This document shows positions 30,788 to 37,449 of a stretch of 37,449 bases of DNA, one piece after another (the stretch's first letter is position 1; every line of letters starts with the position of its first letter). The DNA comes from Streptomyces muensis. Lineage in GTDB: Bacteria; Actinomycetota; Actinomycetes; Streptomycetales; Streptomycetaceae. A program made the translations under genes and the position numbers. The stretch covers positions 1 through 37,449 of the forward strand of contig NZ_JAKEIP010000061.1 of NCBI RefSeq assembly GCF_021474425.1. The letters are read 5' to 3'. The notes under the pieces were generated by a model. It searched no databases and was not told where the DNA came from. It saw nothing but the letters and a program-made list of their open reading frames with translations.

Positions 30788-32101
30788 TCAGGCGGCGTTC
30801 TGAGTGCCCTCGGAAGCACCCTGGCCGCCCTGGCCGCCCTGGCCGCCCTGGCCGCCCTTCAGGAAGGTCTTCCAGCCGCCGACGGGCTGCTGCCCGACCT
30901 CCAGCGTGCGCAACTTGTCTAGAATGTCCGGCTTCTGTACATCCATCCAGTCCACGAACTGCCGGAACGAGACGAGCCGGATGTCGGCGCCCTTCTCCTT
31001 CTCGCGCGCGATGTGCTTCAGGGCCTCCTCGACGGCGTCCATGTATATGCCGCCGTTCCACTGCTCGAAGTGGTTGCCCACGAAGAAGGGGGCGCGGTTT
31101 GTCTCGTATGCCCGCTTGAATCCCTGGATGTATGCCTGCGCCGACTGCTCGCGCCAGCCGGGGTAGTTGTGGCTGGGCGCGTTCGTCGAGTTGATCGACT
31201 GGTTGGCGAGCATGTTGTAGTCCATGGAGAGGACCTCGAACGAGCGTCCGGGGAAAGGTATCTGCTGCAACGGCAGATCCCACACCCCCTGCTTCTTCGT
31301 GGGCCACACCTGACGCCCGCCCGGCGAGGAGGCGTCGTAACGCCAGCCCAGTTCCCTGGCGGTGGGCAGCAGGTTGTCCTGGCCGAGGAGACAGGGCGTA
31401 CGGCCGCCGACGAGTTCCTTGTCGTAGTCGAAGGGCAGCGAGGGCAGGTCGGTCCAGCCGGAGTTGGTCCGCCACTCCTTGACGAAGGCCTTCGCCTGGT
31501 CGATCTCGCTGCGCCACTGCTGCGGGGTCCAGTTGCCGACGGTGCCGTTGCCGGCGCAGAAGTGGCCGTTGAAGTGGGTGCCTATCTCGTGGCCGTCGAG
31601 CCAGGCCTGGCGGACGTTCTTCAGCGTCGCCTTGATGTGGTCGTCGGTGAGGTAGCCGATGTCGGAGGCGCCGCGCGGGTTGTTCGGGGGCTCGTAGAGC
31701 CGCTTCTTGCTCTCGGGCAGCAGATACAGCCCCGAGAGGAAGAAGGTCATGTGCGCCTCGTGCTCCTTGGCGAGTTCGAGGAAGCGCGGGAAGAGGCCGT
31801 TGCCGACCTCGCCGGCGCCGTCCCAGGAGAAGACGACGAACTGCGGCGGCTCCTGACCCGGCTCCAGCGGCTCGGGCTTGCCGGGCTGGTTGGGCTGCTT
31901 GCCGGTGTACGAGGTGGAGCCGTCGCCTATGGGACGGGCGCGGTTGGTCTGGGTGCCGGGCTTGTTGCCGCCGCCGTCGGTGGAACCTCCGGCGTGGTCC
32001 GACCCGTCTGACGAGGTGAGCGTGCCGCATCCCGCGAGACCGAGGGCGGCGGCCGCTCCGGCCCCGAGCCCGATGACTCCCCTTCGGCTGAAGTTGCGCA
32101 T
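30788..32101 (-). CDS. Tat lipoprotein, polysaccharide deacetylase-like
   Basis: A 437-residue exported lipoprotein: twin-arginine motif SRRGVIGLG and lipobox GLAGC (Cys25), then a Gly/Ser/Thr/Pro-rich linker to about residue 85. The catalytic-like part resembles the NodB/polysaccharide deacetylase fold: FVVFSWDGAGEV where the family has TFDDGP (only one Asp, Asp94), HMTFFLSGLYLLP, and metal-type GHEIGTHFNGHFC (His176, His180). The missing second Asp makes deacetylase activity uncertain. The C-terminus ends in a GGQ-repeat tail. ATG 32101 starts the signal. A cell-wall or surface polysaccharide target is inferred. It interrupts the run between the histidine phosphatase and resA genes on the same strand. 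Confidence 0.78.
   Translation of the reverse strand: MRNFSRRGVIGLGAGAAAALGLAGCGTLTSSDGSDHAGGSTDGGGNKPGTQTNRARPIGDGSTSYTGKQPNQPGKPEPLEPGQEPPQFVVFSWDGAGEVGNGLFPRFLELAKEHEAHMTFFLSGLYLLPESKKRLYEPPNNPRGASDIGYLTDDHIKATLKNVRQAWLDGHEIGTHFNGHFCAGNGTVGNWTPQQWRSEIDQAKAFVKEWRTNSGWTDLPSLPFDYDKELVGGRTPCLLGQDNLLPTARELGWRYDASSPGGRQVWPTKKQGVWDLPLQQIPFPGRSFEVLSMDYNMLANQSINSTNAPSHNYPGWREQSAQAYIQGFKRAYETNRAPFFVGNHFEQWNGGIYMDAVEEALKHIAREKEKGADIRLVSFRQFVDWMDVQKPDILDKLRTLEVGQQPVGGWKTFLKGGQGGQGGQGGQGASEGTQNAA
30821..30856. repeat. four perfect 9-bp tandem units encoding GGQ repeats
   Basis: CTGGCCGCC is repeated exactly four times near the 3' end of the deacetylase-like gene, encoding GGQ triplets (KGGQGGQGGQGGQGASEG). 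Such short exact units change copy number by replication slippage, so the tail length probably differs between strains. Confidence 0.75.
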
Positions 32102-32212
32102 TGCTGCCCCGTCCGTCGTGCTTCTGTGGTGGTCACCCAGTCAGAGGGCACGACGAACGGGGAGGTTCCTCCTGAATCACGGAGAAACCGAAACAAATGT
32201 CACAAACGTGTC

Positions 32213-32956
32213 TTAGGCGCCGAAGGCCTTGTCCTTCCCCTTCACCGGCTTGGCGCCGGCGCGGAGATGGGCGGGGACGAGGTCGATGGCCGGCTCGCTG
32301 TAGCCGACGGACACGATCCGGTCGCCCTGGTACGTGAAGCTCGTCAGGGACGCGAGCGTGCACTGCCGCTTGCGCGGGTCGTGCCACAGCCGCCGCTTCT
32401 CGACATAGCTGCGCACGATCCAGATCGGCAGCTGATGGCTGACCAGCACCGCCTCGTGCCCGCGCGCCGCGTCCTTGGCGGCATCCAGCGCGCCCATCAT
32501 CCGCACGACCTGGTCGACGTACGGCTCACCCCAGGACGGCTTGAAGGGGTTGACCAGATGCTTCCAGTTCTCCGGCTTCTTCAGCGCCCCGTCCCCGACG
32601 CCGAAGGTCTTGCCCTGGAAGACGTTGTCGGCCTCGATGAGCCGCGCGTCGGTCGCGAGGTCGAGGCCGTGCGCCTTGGCGATCGGCGTCGCGCTCTCCT
32701 GCGCCCGCTCCAGCGGGGAGGCGCAGACGTACGTCACGTCGCGGGAGGCGAGATGCTCGGCGACCCGGTCGGCCATCTGCCGCCCGAGCTCGGACAGGTG
32801 ATATCCGGACAACCGCCCGTAGAGGATCCCGTCCGGGTTGGCGACCTCGCCGTGCCGCATGACGTGTACGACGGTGACGTCGCTGTTCTCGGCCATGGGG
32901 TTGTCGGTCGTGGGGCCATCGGCCGTGGGGTTGCCGGTCGTGGGGTTGTCGCTCAT
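32213..32956 (-). CDS. histidine phosphatase family protein (phosphoglycerate mutase-like)
   Basis: A 247-residue phosphatase. The catalytic RHG is Arg34-His35-Gly36 in VVHVMRHGEVANPDG, with the acid/His partner segments CASPLERAQESATPIA and VLVSHQLPIWIVRSY. The family forms a phosphohistidine intermediate; many members are broad phosphatases, not glycolytic mutases. The N-terminal about 20 residues are pentapeptide repeats (MSDNP, TTGNP, TADGP, TTDNP) and are not part of the fold. ATG 32956 overlaps the hemL stop (ATGA), so translation is coupled to hemL. The physiological substrate is unknown. Confidence 0.85.
   Translation of the reverse strand: MSDNPTTGNPTADGPTTDNPMAENSDVTVVHVMRHGEVANPDGILYGRLSGYHLSELGRQMADRVAEHLASRDVTYVCASPLERAQESATPIAKAHGLDLATDARLIEADNVFQGKTFGVGDGALKKPENWKHLVNPFKPSWGEPYVDQVVRMMGALDAAKDAARGHEAVLVSHQLPIWIVRSYVEKRRLWHDPRKRQCTLASLTSFTYQGDRIVSVGYSEPAIDLVPAHLRAGAKPVKGKDKAFGA
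32899..32955. repeat. 15-bp tandem repeat encoding pentapeptides at the phosphatase N-terminus
   Basis: Four imperfect 15-base units (for example GGTTGTCGGTCGTGG) encode xxDNP/xxGNP-type pentapeptides at the beginning of the histidine phosphatase. It is a slippage-prone, probably disordered extension. Confidence 0.7.
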
Positions 32957-34272
32957 GCCGCCGTGGCCTCCGCCGCTGCTCGGGCCGCCGCCGGGAGGGC
33001 GTCGGCGATCCGCTGGACGGCCCGCTCGTCGTGGGCCGTGGACACGAACCAGGACTCGAAGGACGAGGGCGGCAGATAGACGCCCTGCGCCAGCATCGAG
33101 TGGAAGAAGGCGGTGAAGCGGAAGGACTCCTGGCGCTTGGCGTCCTCGTAGTTGCGCACTTCCCGGTCCGTGAAGAAGACGGAGAACATGTTGGAGGCGT
33201 TCTGCAGCCGGTGCGCGACGCCTTCCTTGGCGAGGGCCTCGGTGACGAGGGACTGGATCTGCGCGGAGACGGCGTCGACGGTGTCGTACGCGGCCTCGTC
33301 GAGGAGCCGCAGCTGGGCGAGGCCCGCGGCGGTGGCGACCGGGTTCCCGGACAGGGTCCCGGCCTGGTACACCGGCCCGGCCGGCGCGAGGTGGGCCATC
33401 ACATCGGCCCGCCCGCCGAAGGCCGCGGCCGGGAAGCCGCCCCCCATGACCTTGCCGAAGGTCATCAGGTCGGGCTTGACCCCGTCGACGCCGTACCAGC
33501 CGGCGCGGCTGGTACGGAAGCCGGTCATGACCTCGTCGGAGATGTAGAGGGCGCCGTTCTTGCGGCAGGCGTCCTTCAGCCCCTCGTTGAAGCCGGGCAG
33601 CGGCGGGACGACGCCCATGTTGCCGGGCGAGGCCTCGGTGATCACGCAGGCGATCTCGCCGGGGTAGCGGTGGAAGGCCTCGTGGACGGATTCGAGGTCG
33701 TTGTAAGGGAGGACGATGGTGTCGCCGGCCTGGGCGCCGGTGACGCCGGGAGTGTCGGGCAGCGCGAAGGTGGCGACGCCGGACCCGGCCGCGGCGAGCA
33801 GCGAGTCGACATGCCCGTGATAGCAGCCGGCGAACTTGATCACCTTGGTCCGCTGCGTGAACCCGCGGGCGAGCCGGATGGCCGACATGGTCGCCTCGGT
33901 CCCGCTGGAGACGAGCCGGACCTGCTCCAGCGGCTCGATCCGGTCGACCATCTCCTCGGCGAGCGCGACCTCGCCCTCACCGGGCGTACCGAAGGAGGTA
34001 CCGCGGGATACGGCGTCCTGGACGGCGGAGATCACGTCCGGGTGGGAGTGCCCGAGGATCATGGGTCCCCAGGAGCAGACCAGGTCGACGTACTCCCGCC
34101 CGTCGGCGTCGGTCAGATACGGACCGGTGCCGGACACCATGAACCGGGGCGTACCGCCCACGGCACGGAAGGCGCGCACCGGGGAGTTCACGCCGCCCGG
34201 TGTGACGACGGCCGCACGGTCGAACAGGGCCTGCGAGGCCGGTGCTTCGTATGGATAGGGCGATTCGCTCAT
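32953..34272 (-). CDS. hemL: glutamate-1-semialdehyde 2,1-aminomutase HemL
   Basis: A 439-residue PLP enzyme converting glutamate-1-semialdehyde to 5-aminolevulinate, the committed precursor of heme, siroheme and cobalamin. The PLP-binding lysine is Lys274 in LMTFGKVMGGGFPAAAFGG, with ISDEVMTGFRTS before it. The N-terminal VTPGGVNSPVRAFRAVGGTP and FAGCYHGHVDSLLAAAGSG are diagnostic of HemL over other class III aminotransferases. ATG 34272 starts at the family's normal position; the open frame continues about 135 codons further upstream through repeats and is not protein-like there. It lies 5' of the histidine phosphatase gene, with the deacetylase-like and cytochrome c genes beyond, which suits a shared demand for heme. 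Confidence 0.94.
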   Translation of the reverse strand: MSESPYPYEAPASQALFDRAAVVTPGGVNSPVRAFRAVGGTPRFMVSGTGPYLTDADGREYVDLVCSWGPMILGHSHPDVISAVQDAVSRGTSFGTPGEGEVALAEEMVDRIEPLEQVRLVSSGTEATMSAIRLARGFTQRTKVIKFAGCYHGHVDSLLAAAGSGVATFALPDTPGVTGAQAGDTIVLPYNDLESVHEAFHRYPGEIACVITEASPGNMGVVPPLPGFNEGLKDACRKNGALYISDEVMTGFRTSRAGWYGVDGVKPDLMTFGKVMGGGFPAAAFGGRADVMAHLAPAGPVYQAGTLSGNPVATAAGLAQLRLLDEAAYDTVDAVSAQIQSLVTEALAKEGVAHRLQNASNMFSVFFTDREVRNYEDAKRQESFRFTAFFHSMLAQGVYLPPSSFESWFVSTAHDERAVQRIADALPAAARAAAEATAA

Positions 34273-34348
34273 GGCCTGCGAGTTCTCCGACCTTCTCGGG
34301 CTCCGATTGTCAGTGACCTCCTCAGGGTAGGCCAGCGGGTGGCGGCGG

Positions 34349-34463
34349 CAGCGGGACGGCTGGGGCGTGGGAGCGGGACGGCTGGGTCGTGGAAGGGGGA
34401 CGCCAGGGGGACTGCTGGGTGGTGGGAACGGAGCGGCTGGGTCGTGGCAGCGGGACGGCTGCC
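34349..34463. repeat. imperfect 22-bp tandem repeats upstream of hemL
   Basis: Units of the type GAGCGGGACGGCTGGGTCGTGG occur at 34349-34370, 34371-34392, 34426-34447 and, partially, from 34448, with a diverged 33-base unit at 34393-34425. They lie in the 5' flank of hemL (start 34272). The rest of the gap 34273-34913 shows no convincing gene; a promoter reading rightward is proposed at 34663-34692. Confidence 0.55.
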
Positions 34464-34662
34464 GCCCCGGCGAAGGGGCTCCTCGCCCTCCCCCGCTGTC
34501 CACTTCCCGGCGGCCCTCCCCCCGCGATCTGCGAGACTGGGCGTGATACACACAGCTCATTCGGGGCGTGATGGTCGGGGACTGAAAAGATCCTGCGGAC
34601 AGGTGTTTCAACGCACGTTTCGGCGGGCGGCCGTGGGGGAGGTCACTGACACGATGATCGGG

Positions 34663-34692
34663 TTGCGCGGCGGGCGCCACGCGTCCTAGAAA
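34663..34692 (+). promoter_or_regulatory. predicted promoter upstream of the conserved hypothetical gene
   Basis: TTGCGC (34663-34668), 18 bases, then TAGAAA (34687-34692). Transcription would start near 34699, leaving a leader of about 215 bases before the likely start codon at 34914. Confidence 0.35.
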
Positions 34693-34913
34693 AGCAGTCG
34701 GGTGGAGATATGCATCGCGGTGGCGGACTGGGCGAGGGGACTGATGACCTGGGTCCTCGACGTGCCCGGCGGGGAAAGCACCGGCGCGACGCGGAGGATT
34801 CGAACGAAGCCCGTCAGGGACACGTAGTACCGGATATGCCGGGTGTACCGAATGAATCAGAGCGGGCCGACCGTCACAGTGATCGGCTGAGGGCGAGCAG
34901 GAATGGTGGTCGG

Positions 34914-35351
34914 GTGGGGGTGACGTACAAGTACTTCGGCGCGCCGGACGGTGCGACCGCGGCCCGCGTCCCGATCTCGATGCGCCCCGAAGAACTCGGC
35001 GGCGACGAACTCGGCATGAACGGCATGTTCACCAAGATCAAGCCGGAGACCATGGCCGCGATGGTCCTCACGGGCATCGAAGGCGTCCCCCTGCACAAGG
35101 TCCCCCCGCTGGAGCTGGTGGTCCTCCACCCCGACTACGCGGTGGTCAAGCTGCCGATGACGGTGGTCGACCCGCTGCGGGGCATAGGAGAGGAAGCGGT
35201 GGGCGCCGCCGCGTTCATCTGGTCCACTGTGCCGGATCGGGGTGGGCCGCGGGATGCGTTCAATGTGTACCAGTTGCTGCATGAGTGGCAGGACTTCAGC
35301 CATCGGTTGCATGAGGCGGGGCATCAGCCATATTGCCTTGTGTGGCCCTGA
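34914..35351 (+). CDS. conserved hypothetical protein
   Basis: A 145-residue soluble protein, probably actinobacterial only: VTYKYFGAPDGATAARVPIS, ELGMNGMFTKIKPETMAAMV, VLHPDYAVVKLPMTVVDPLR, AAAFIWSTVPDRGG and a His/Trp-rich end (HEWQDFSHRLHEAGHQPYCL, then VWP). No domain or active site is recognised. The frame opens at ATG 34710, but codons 34710-34913 have only about 60% G/C at the third position, against nearly all after 34914, and that ATG has a ribosome binding site only two bases away. I therefore take GTG 34914 (AGGA 11 bases upstream) or GTG 34920. It is convergent with the secreted-protein gene; a perfect palindrome lies between. Confidence 0.62.
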   Translation: MGVTYKYFGAPDGATAARVPISMRPEELGGDELGMNGMFTKIKPETMAAMVLTGIEGVPLHKVPPLELVVLHPDYAVVKLPMTVVDPLRGIGEEAVGAAAFIWSTVPDRGGPRDAFNVYQLLHEWQDFSHRLHEAGHQPYCLVWP

Positions 35352-35426
35352 GCTGGGGTGAGGAAGGCCGACTCCGGCTCAGTACTCCGGGGGCCTGGAG
35401 CTCAGGGTGGACAGGGCGTCGTACGA

Positions 35427-35464
35427 CATCGCGCTCCGGCATCCGCGGATGCCGGAGCGCGATG
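35427..35464. terminator. perfect 38-bp palindrome, bidirectional terminator
   Basis: Two 19-bp arms (CATCGCGCTCCGGCATCCG and its exact complement) meet with no spacer. It sits between convergent genes ending at 35351 (+) and 35483 (-), the expected place for a shared factor-independent terminator. There is no T-run, as is usual in Streptomyces. Confidence 0.75.
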
Positions 35465-35482
35465 GTCGGTCTGCGGGTGTGT

Positions 35483-35968
35483 TTACCACCAGTCCGTGCA
35501 CTGGACCGCCTGGCCGCCCCCGCCACCGCAGGCGCGGAATCGGTAGTTCGGGCTGTTGTCCGTCACCTTCGCGGCGCTGGTCAGTTGGTTGCCGTCGCGG
35601 CTTGCCCTGAAGGGGCCGCACTGGACGTGGACGTCCCGGCCGTTCAGCGTCCAGTCCATCCAGATTTCGTCTCCGGCGCGGGGGACTGCGAGCGCGGCGA
35701 ATCCGTGGACGCGACCGTCGATCGTGGCAGCTCGCAGACTGATGCGCCCCACGAGCCCTTGCGGGTCGGAGGGGCGCAGCTTCTTGTCGTTCGGGCCGGC
35801 AGGGACACCGACCAGGCTGTCGGAGATGTCGCGGAAGCCGTTGACTCCACGCTCGCAGTCGGACCGGGCCGCCAGTGCCGTACCCGGCACGGCGACGGTG
35901 ACTCCGCCTGCCAGCAGTACGCCGGCGGCGGCGGTGCAGGCTGCTTTTGCAATCGCACGTCTGGTCAT
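35483..35968 (-). CDS. small secreted protein
   Basis: A 161-residue exported protein. The Sec signal peptide is MTRRAIAKAACTAAAGVLLA and onward to a VPGTALA cleavage site near residue 33. The mature part (about 128 residues) contains four cysteines (CERGVNGF, DVHVQCGPF, YRFRACGGGGG, QAVQCTDWW), which could form two disulfides, and ends in TDWW. The remainder shows beta-type alternation (RISLRAATIDGRVHGFAALA). No enzyme family is recognised; small Cys-paired secreted proteins of this kind are common in Streptomyces. ATG 35968 has GGGGAAGG about seven bases upstream. It is divergent from the glycosyltransferase gene; positions 35969-36212 hold no other gene. Confidence 0.75.
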   Translation of the reverse strand: MTRRAIAKAACTAAAGVLLAGGVTVAVPGTALAARSDCERGVNGFRDISDSLVGVPAGPNDKKLRPSDPQGLVGRISLRAATIDGRVHGFAALAVPRAGDEIWMDWTLNGRDVHVQCGPFRASRDGNQLTSAAKVTDNSPNYRFRACGGGGGQAVQCTDWW

Positions 35969-36212
35969 GACGGTGCCTTCCCCTTGGGTGACGAACCGTG
36001 AGTACAGCTCGGGCTGTGGGCACCGCCTGCCGGCCCCGGCGGCGCCGCTGCAAGGCAACCATGGGGGGACAGAACCACGGTCCTGACACCTGTCAGGGCG
36101 TGCTGGAGCGATGGGTGTGAATGCCCTTCAGACTTTCCGTGCGGGAGTGCGTTGCCCGGTCGGGCTTTCCGGCGTTTCCCTGCCGTAGACCTCTATCCAA
36201 GGAAGTCCGGTC

Positions 36213-37439
36213 ATGCCCCGTCCCGCACATATCGCCATGGTCGGTACGTCTGCGGTCAGCCATGTGCTGCCCAGTCTGGAGATCATCCGTGAGCTGGTGG
36301 CCCGTGGTCACCGGGTGACGTACGCCGTCTCCGGACGCGTCGCCGAGCTGGTCCGTCCCACCGGCGCCGAGTTGGTCGGCATCGCCTCCACCCTTCCGGT
36401 CGCCGATGCGGACTGGCCGCGGGATCCCATCGGCGCCGCCTCCCTCTTCCTGGAGGAGGCCATGGCCGTGCTGCCGCAGTTGCACGCCGCGTACGACGGG
36501 GCGCCCGCCGACCTCTATCTCTACGACGTCGGCGCGTACGCGGGGCGGGCGCTGGCCGAGGCGCAGGGCCGTGGGCTCGTCCAGCTGTCCGCCGCGCATG
36601 TGGGGTGGGAGGGCGCCCGGGAGCAGATCGGTGCGTCGTTCGCCACGCTGCCCGGAGGTGCCGCGTACCGGGCGCGGTTCGCCGCCTGGCTGAGCCGGTG
36701 TGGTGCGGTGACCACGGACGTGGAGGAGTTCATCGGCAGCCCGCGTCGAGTGCTCGCCATGATCCCGCGCGCCCTGCAGCCACACGCGGACCGTGTCGAC
36801 GCCGAGGCCGCGACGTTCGTAGGCCCGTGCTTCGGCGCATGCTCCGGCCCCGGGCAGGAGCGGGAGGGCTGGGAGCGGCCGGCCGGTGCCGAGAAGGTGC
36901 TGCTGGTGTCGCTGTTCGGCTCGGCGCACCACGGGCCGCAGGAGATCTACCACCAGTGTCTGGCCGCGTTCGCTGATCTCCCTGGCTGGCATGTGGTGTT
37001 GCAGACCGGCGACAGCGGCGGCAGCGGTGGCGGTCCGGCCGAGGTGGGGAACCGGATTCCCGCCAACTTCGAAGTACGGCCCTGGGAGCCGCCGTTGACG
37101 ATCCTGGAGCACGCGGACGTGTGGGTCACGCACACCGGCATGGGCAGCAGCGGCGAGGGGCTGTACGCCGGGGTGCCGATGATCGCCGTACCGCAGGACG
37201 CCGACCAGCGCCTTCACGCCGATCGGCTCGTCGAGCTGGGCGTCGCCCGTCGTATCGACACCGCGGACGTCACGGCGGCGACGCTGCGAACCTCCCTGAT
37301 GGAACTCATCGGCGATCCGCGCGTCGCCGCGCGCTCGGCCTGGCTCTGGTCCGAGGCACGCGCCGAGGGCGGCACCCGCCGGGCGGCGGATCTGGTGGAG
37401 GAGCGGTTGGCGGAGGAGCAGTTGACGGGGGTGGGGTGA
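36213..37439 (+). CDS. macrolide-type glycosyltransferase (GT1, OleD/Mgt-like)
   Basis: A 408-residue GT1 enzyme. The acceptor domain begins HIAMVGTSAVSHVLPSLEII, whose His17 occupies the conserved catalytic place (GHV-P-SLE in OleD). The UDP-sugar donor motif near the C-terminus is PWEPPLTILEHADVWVTHTG, then MGSSGEGLYAGVPMIAVPQD, ending with the Asp-Gln sugar contact (DQ). RALQPHADRVD and GGTRRAADL match the Streptomyces macrolide-inactivating enzymes closely, so transfer of glucose onto a macrolide or another phenolic or hydroxylated acceptor is likely, perhaps for self-protection or detoxification. The glycine-rich GDSGGSGGG loop is a lineage-specific insertion. ATG 36213 has AAGGAAG seven bases upstream. 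No macrolide biosynthesis genes are visible nearby. Confidence 0.87.
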   Translation: MPRPAHIAMVGTSAVSHVLPSLEIIRELVARGHRVTYAVSGRVAELVRPTGAELVGIASTLPVADADWPRDPIGAASLFLEEAMAVLPQLHAAYDGAPADLYLYDVGAYAGRALAEAQGRGLVQLSAAHVGWEGAREQIGASFATLPGGAAYRARFAAWLSRCGAVTTDVEEFIGSPRRVLAMIPRALQPHADRVDAEAATFVGPCFGACSGPGQEREGWERPAGAEKVLLVSLFGSAHHGPQEIYHQCLAAFADLPGWHVVLQTGDSGGSGGGPAEVGNRIPANFEVRPWEPPLTILEHADVWVTHTGMGSSGEGLYAGVPMIAVPQDADQRLHADRLVELGVARRIDTADVTAATLRTSLMELIGDPRVAARSAWLWSEARAEGGTRRAADLVEERLAEEQLTGVG

Positions 37440-37449
37440 GCTGACGGGG

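Noticed and set aside
30821..30856. Regular 9-bp repeats considered as a CRISPR-like array
   Set aside because: The units are contiguous without spacers and encode in-frame GGQ triplets, so this is a coding tandem repeat.
34273..34680. N-terminal extension of HemL through the upstream repeats
   Set aside because: The translated repeats are low-complexity, and HemL proteins start at the MSESPYPYEA-type segment.
36093..37217. Minus-strand frame opposite the glycosyltransferase
   Set aside because: No recognisable family, His/Arg/Gly-rich composition, and antisense to a clear GT1 enzyme.
1..37449. tRNA, rRNA, transposase, integrase or attachment sites
   Set aside because: No cloverleaf with a conserved TTCGA-type loop, no rRNA segments and no transposase or recombinase motifs were recognised. 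A covariance-model scan would settle small RNAs.

Overview
The window is high-GC actinobacterial chromosome, almost certainly Streptomyces. Third codon positions are nearly all G or C, GTG starts are frequent, and two copies of the Streptomyces intergenic repeat (CTGGTCGCGC...CCCCGCGCCCCT) are present. Gene content and order match the core-chromosome region that holds the futalosine menaquinone genes and the system II cytochrome c maturation operon. I see no tRNA, rRNA, CRISPR array, transposase or integrase.

Layout. (1) 1-5.2 kb: the 3' end of an unidentified gene, a small glycine-rich membrane protein, a damaged methyltransferase, a Tat-exported FAD dehydrogenase divergent from a LysR regulator, and an orphan xylose-type sugar-binding lipoprotein. 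(2) 5.3-11.8 kb: a fatty-acid module with FadD-type acyl-CoA ligase, FadA2-type thiolase, two-domain FabG4-type reductase, HtdX/MaoC hydratase and a TetR regulator. Two small palindromes lie between the divergent thiolase and reductase genes. (3) 11.9-16.7 kb: two overlapping SPFH/band-7 membrane proteins, a DUF4229 membrane protein, a GNAT acetyltransferase and a UdgX-type uracil-DNA-binding protein with the KRRIH motif. (4) 16.8-23 kb: menaquinone genes mqnE, mqnM (UbiX-like), mqnP (UbiA-like) and mqnL (UbiD-like), with an Lrp/AsnC regulator, a rhomboid protease and a Uma2-type protein interspersed. (5) 23-26.5 kb: a PLDc_N-type membrane protein; a two-gene unit whose products share a Tyr/Gly-rich motif where the genes meet; a yeast-type cytosine deaminase overlapping an isopenicillin-N-synthase-like oxygenase; and an AHSA1/SRPBCC protein. 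(6) 26.5-34.3 kb, all on the minus strand: hemL, a histidine phosphatase, a deacetylase-like lipoprotein, then resA-ccdA-resB-ccsB. (7) 34.3-37.4 kb: a repeat-rich gap, a conserved hypothetical gene, a perfect 38-bp palindrome, a small secreted protein and a macrolide-type glycosyltransferase.

How the genes work together. Regions 4 and 6 supply three parts of the respiratory chain: menaquinone, the heme precursor 5-aminolevulinate, and covalent heme attachment to exported c-type cytochromes. Region 2 looks like a self-contained beta-oxidation or reverse-elongation set under a local TetR repressor. The most unusual items are the paired YYFGD/GG/NVG motif genes (23.5-24.5 kb), the twin SPFH operon, UdgX, and the deaminase/oxygenase pair whose oxygenase appears to lack the usual 2-oxoglutarate-binding arginine.
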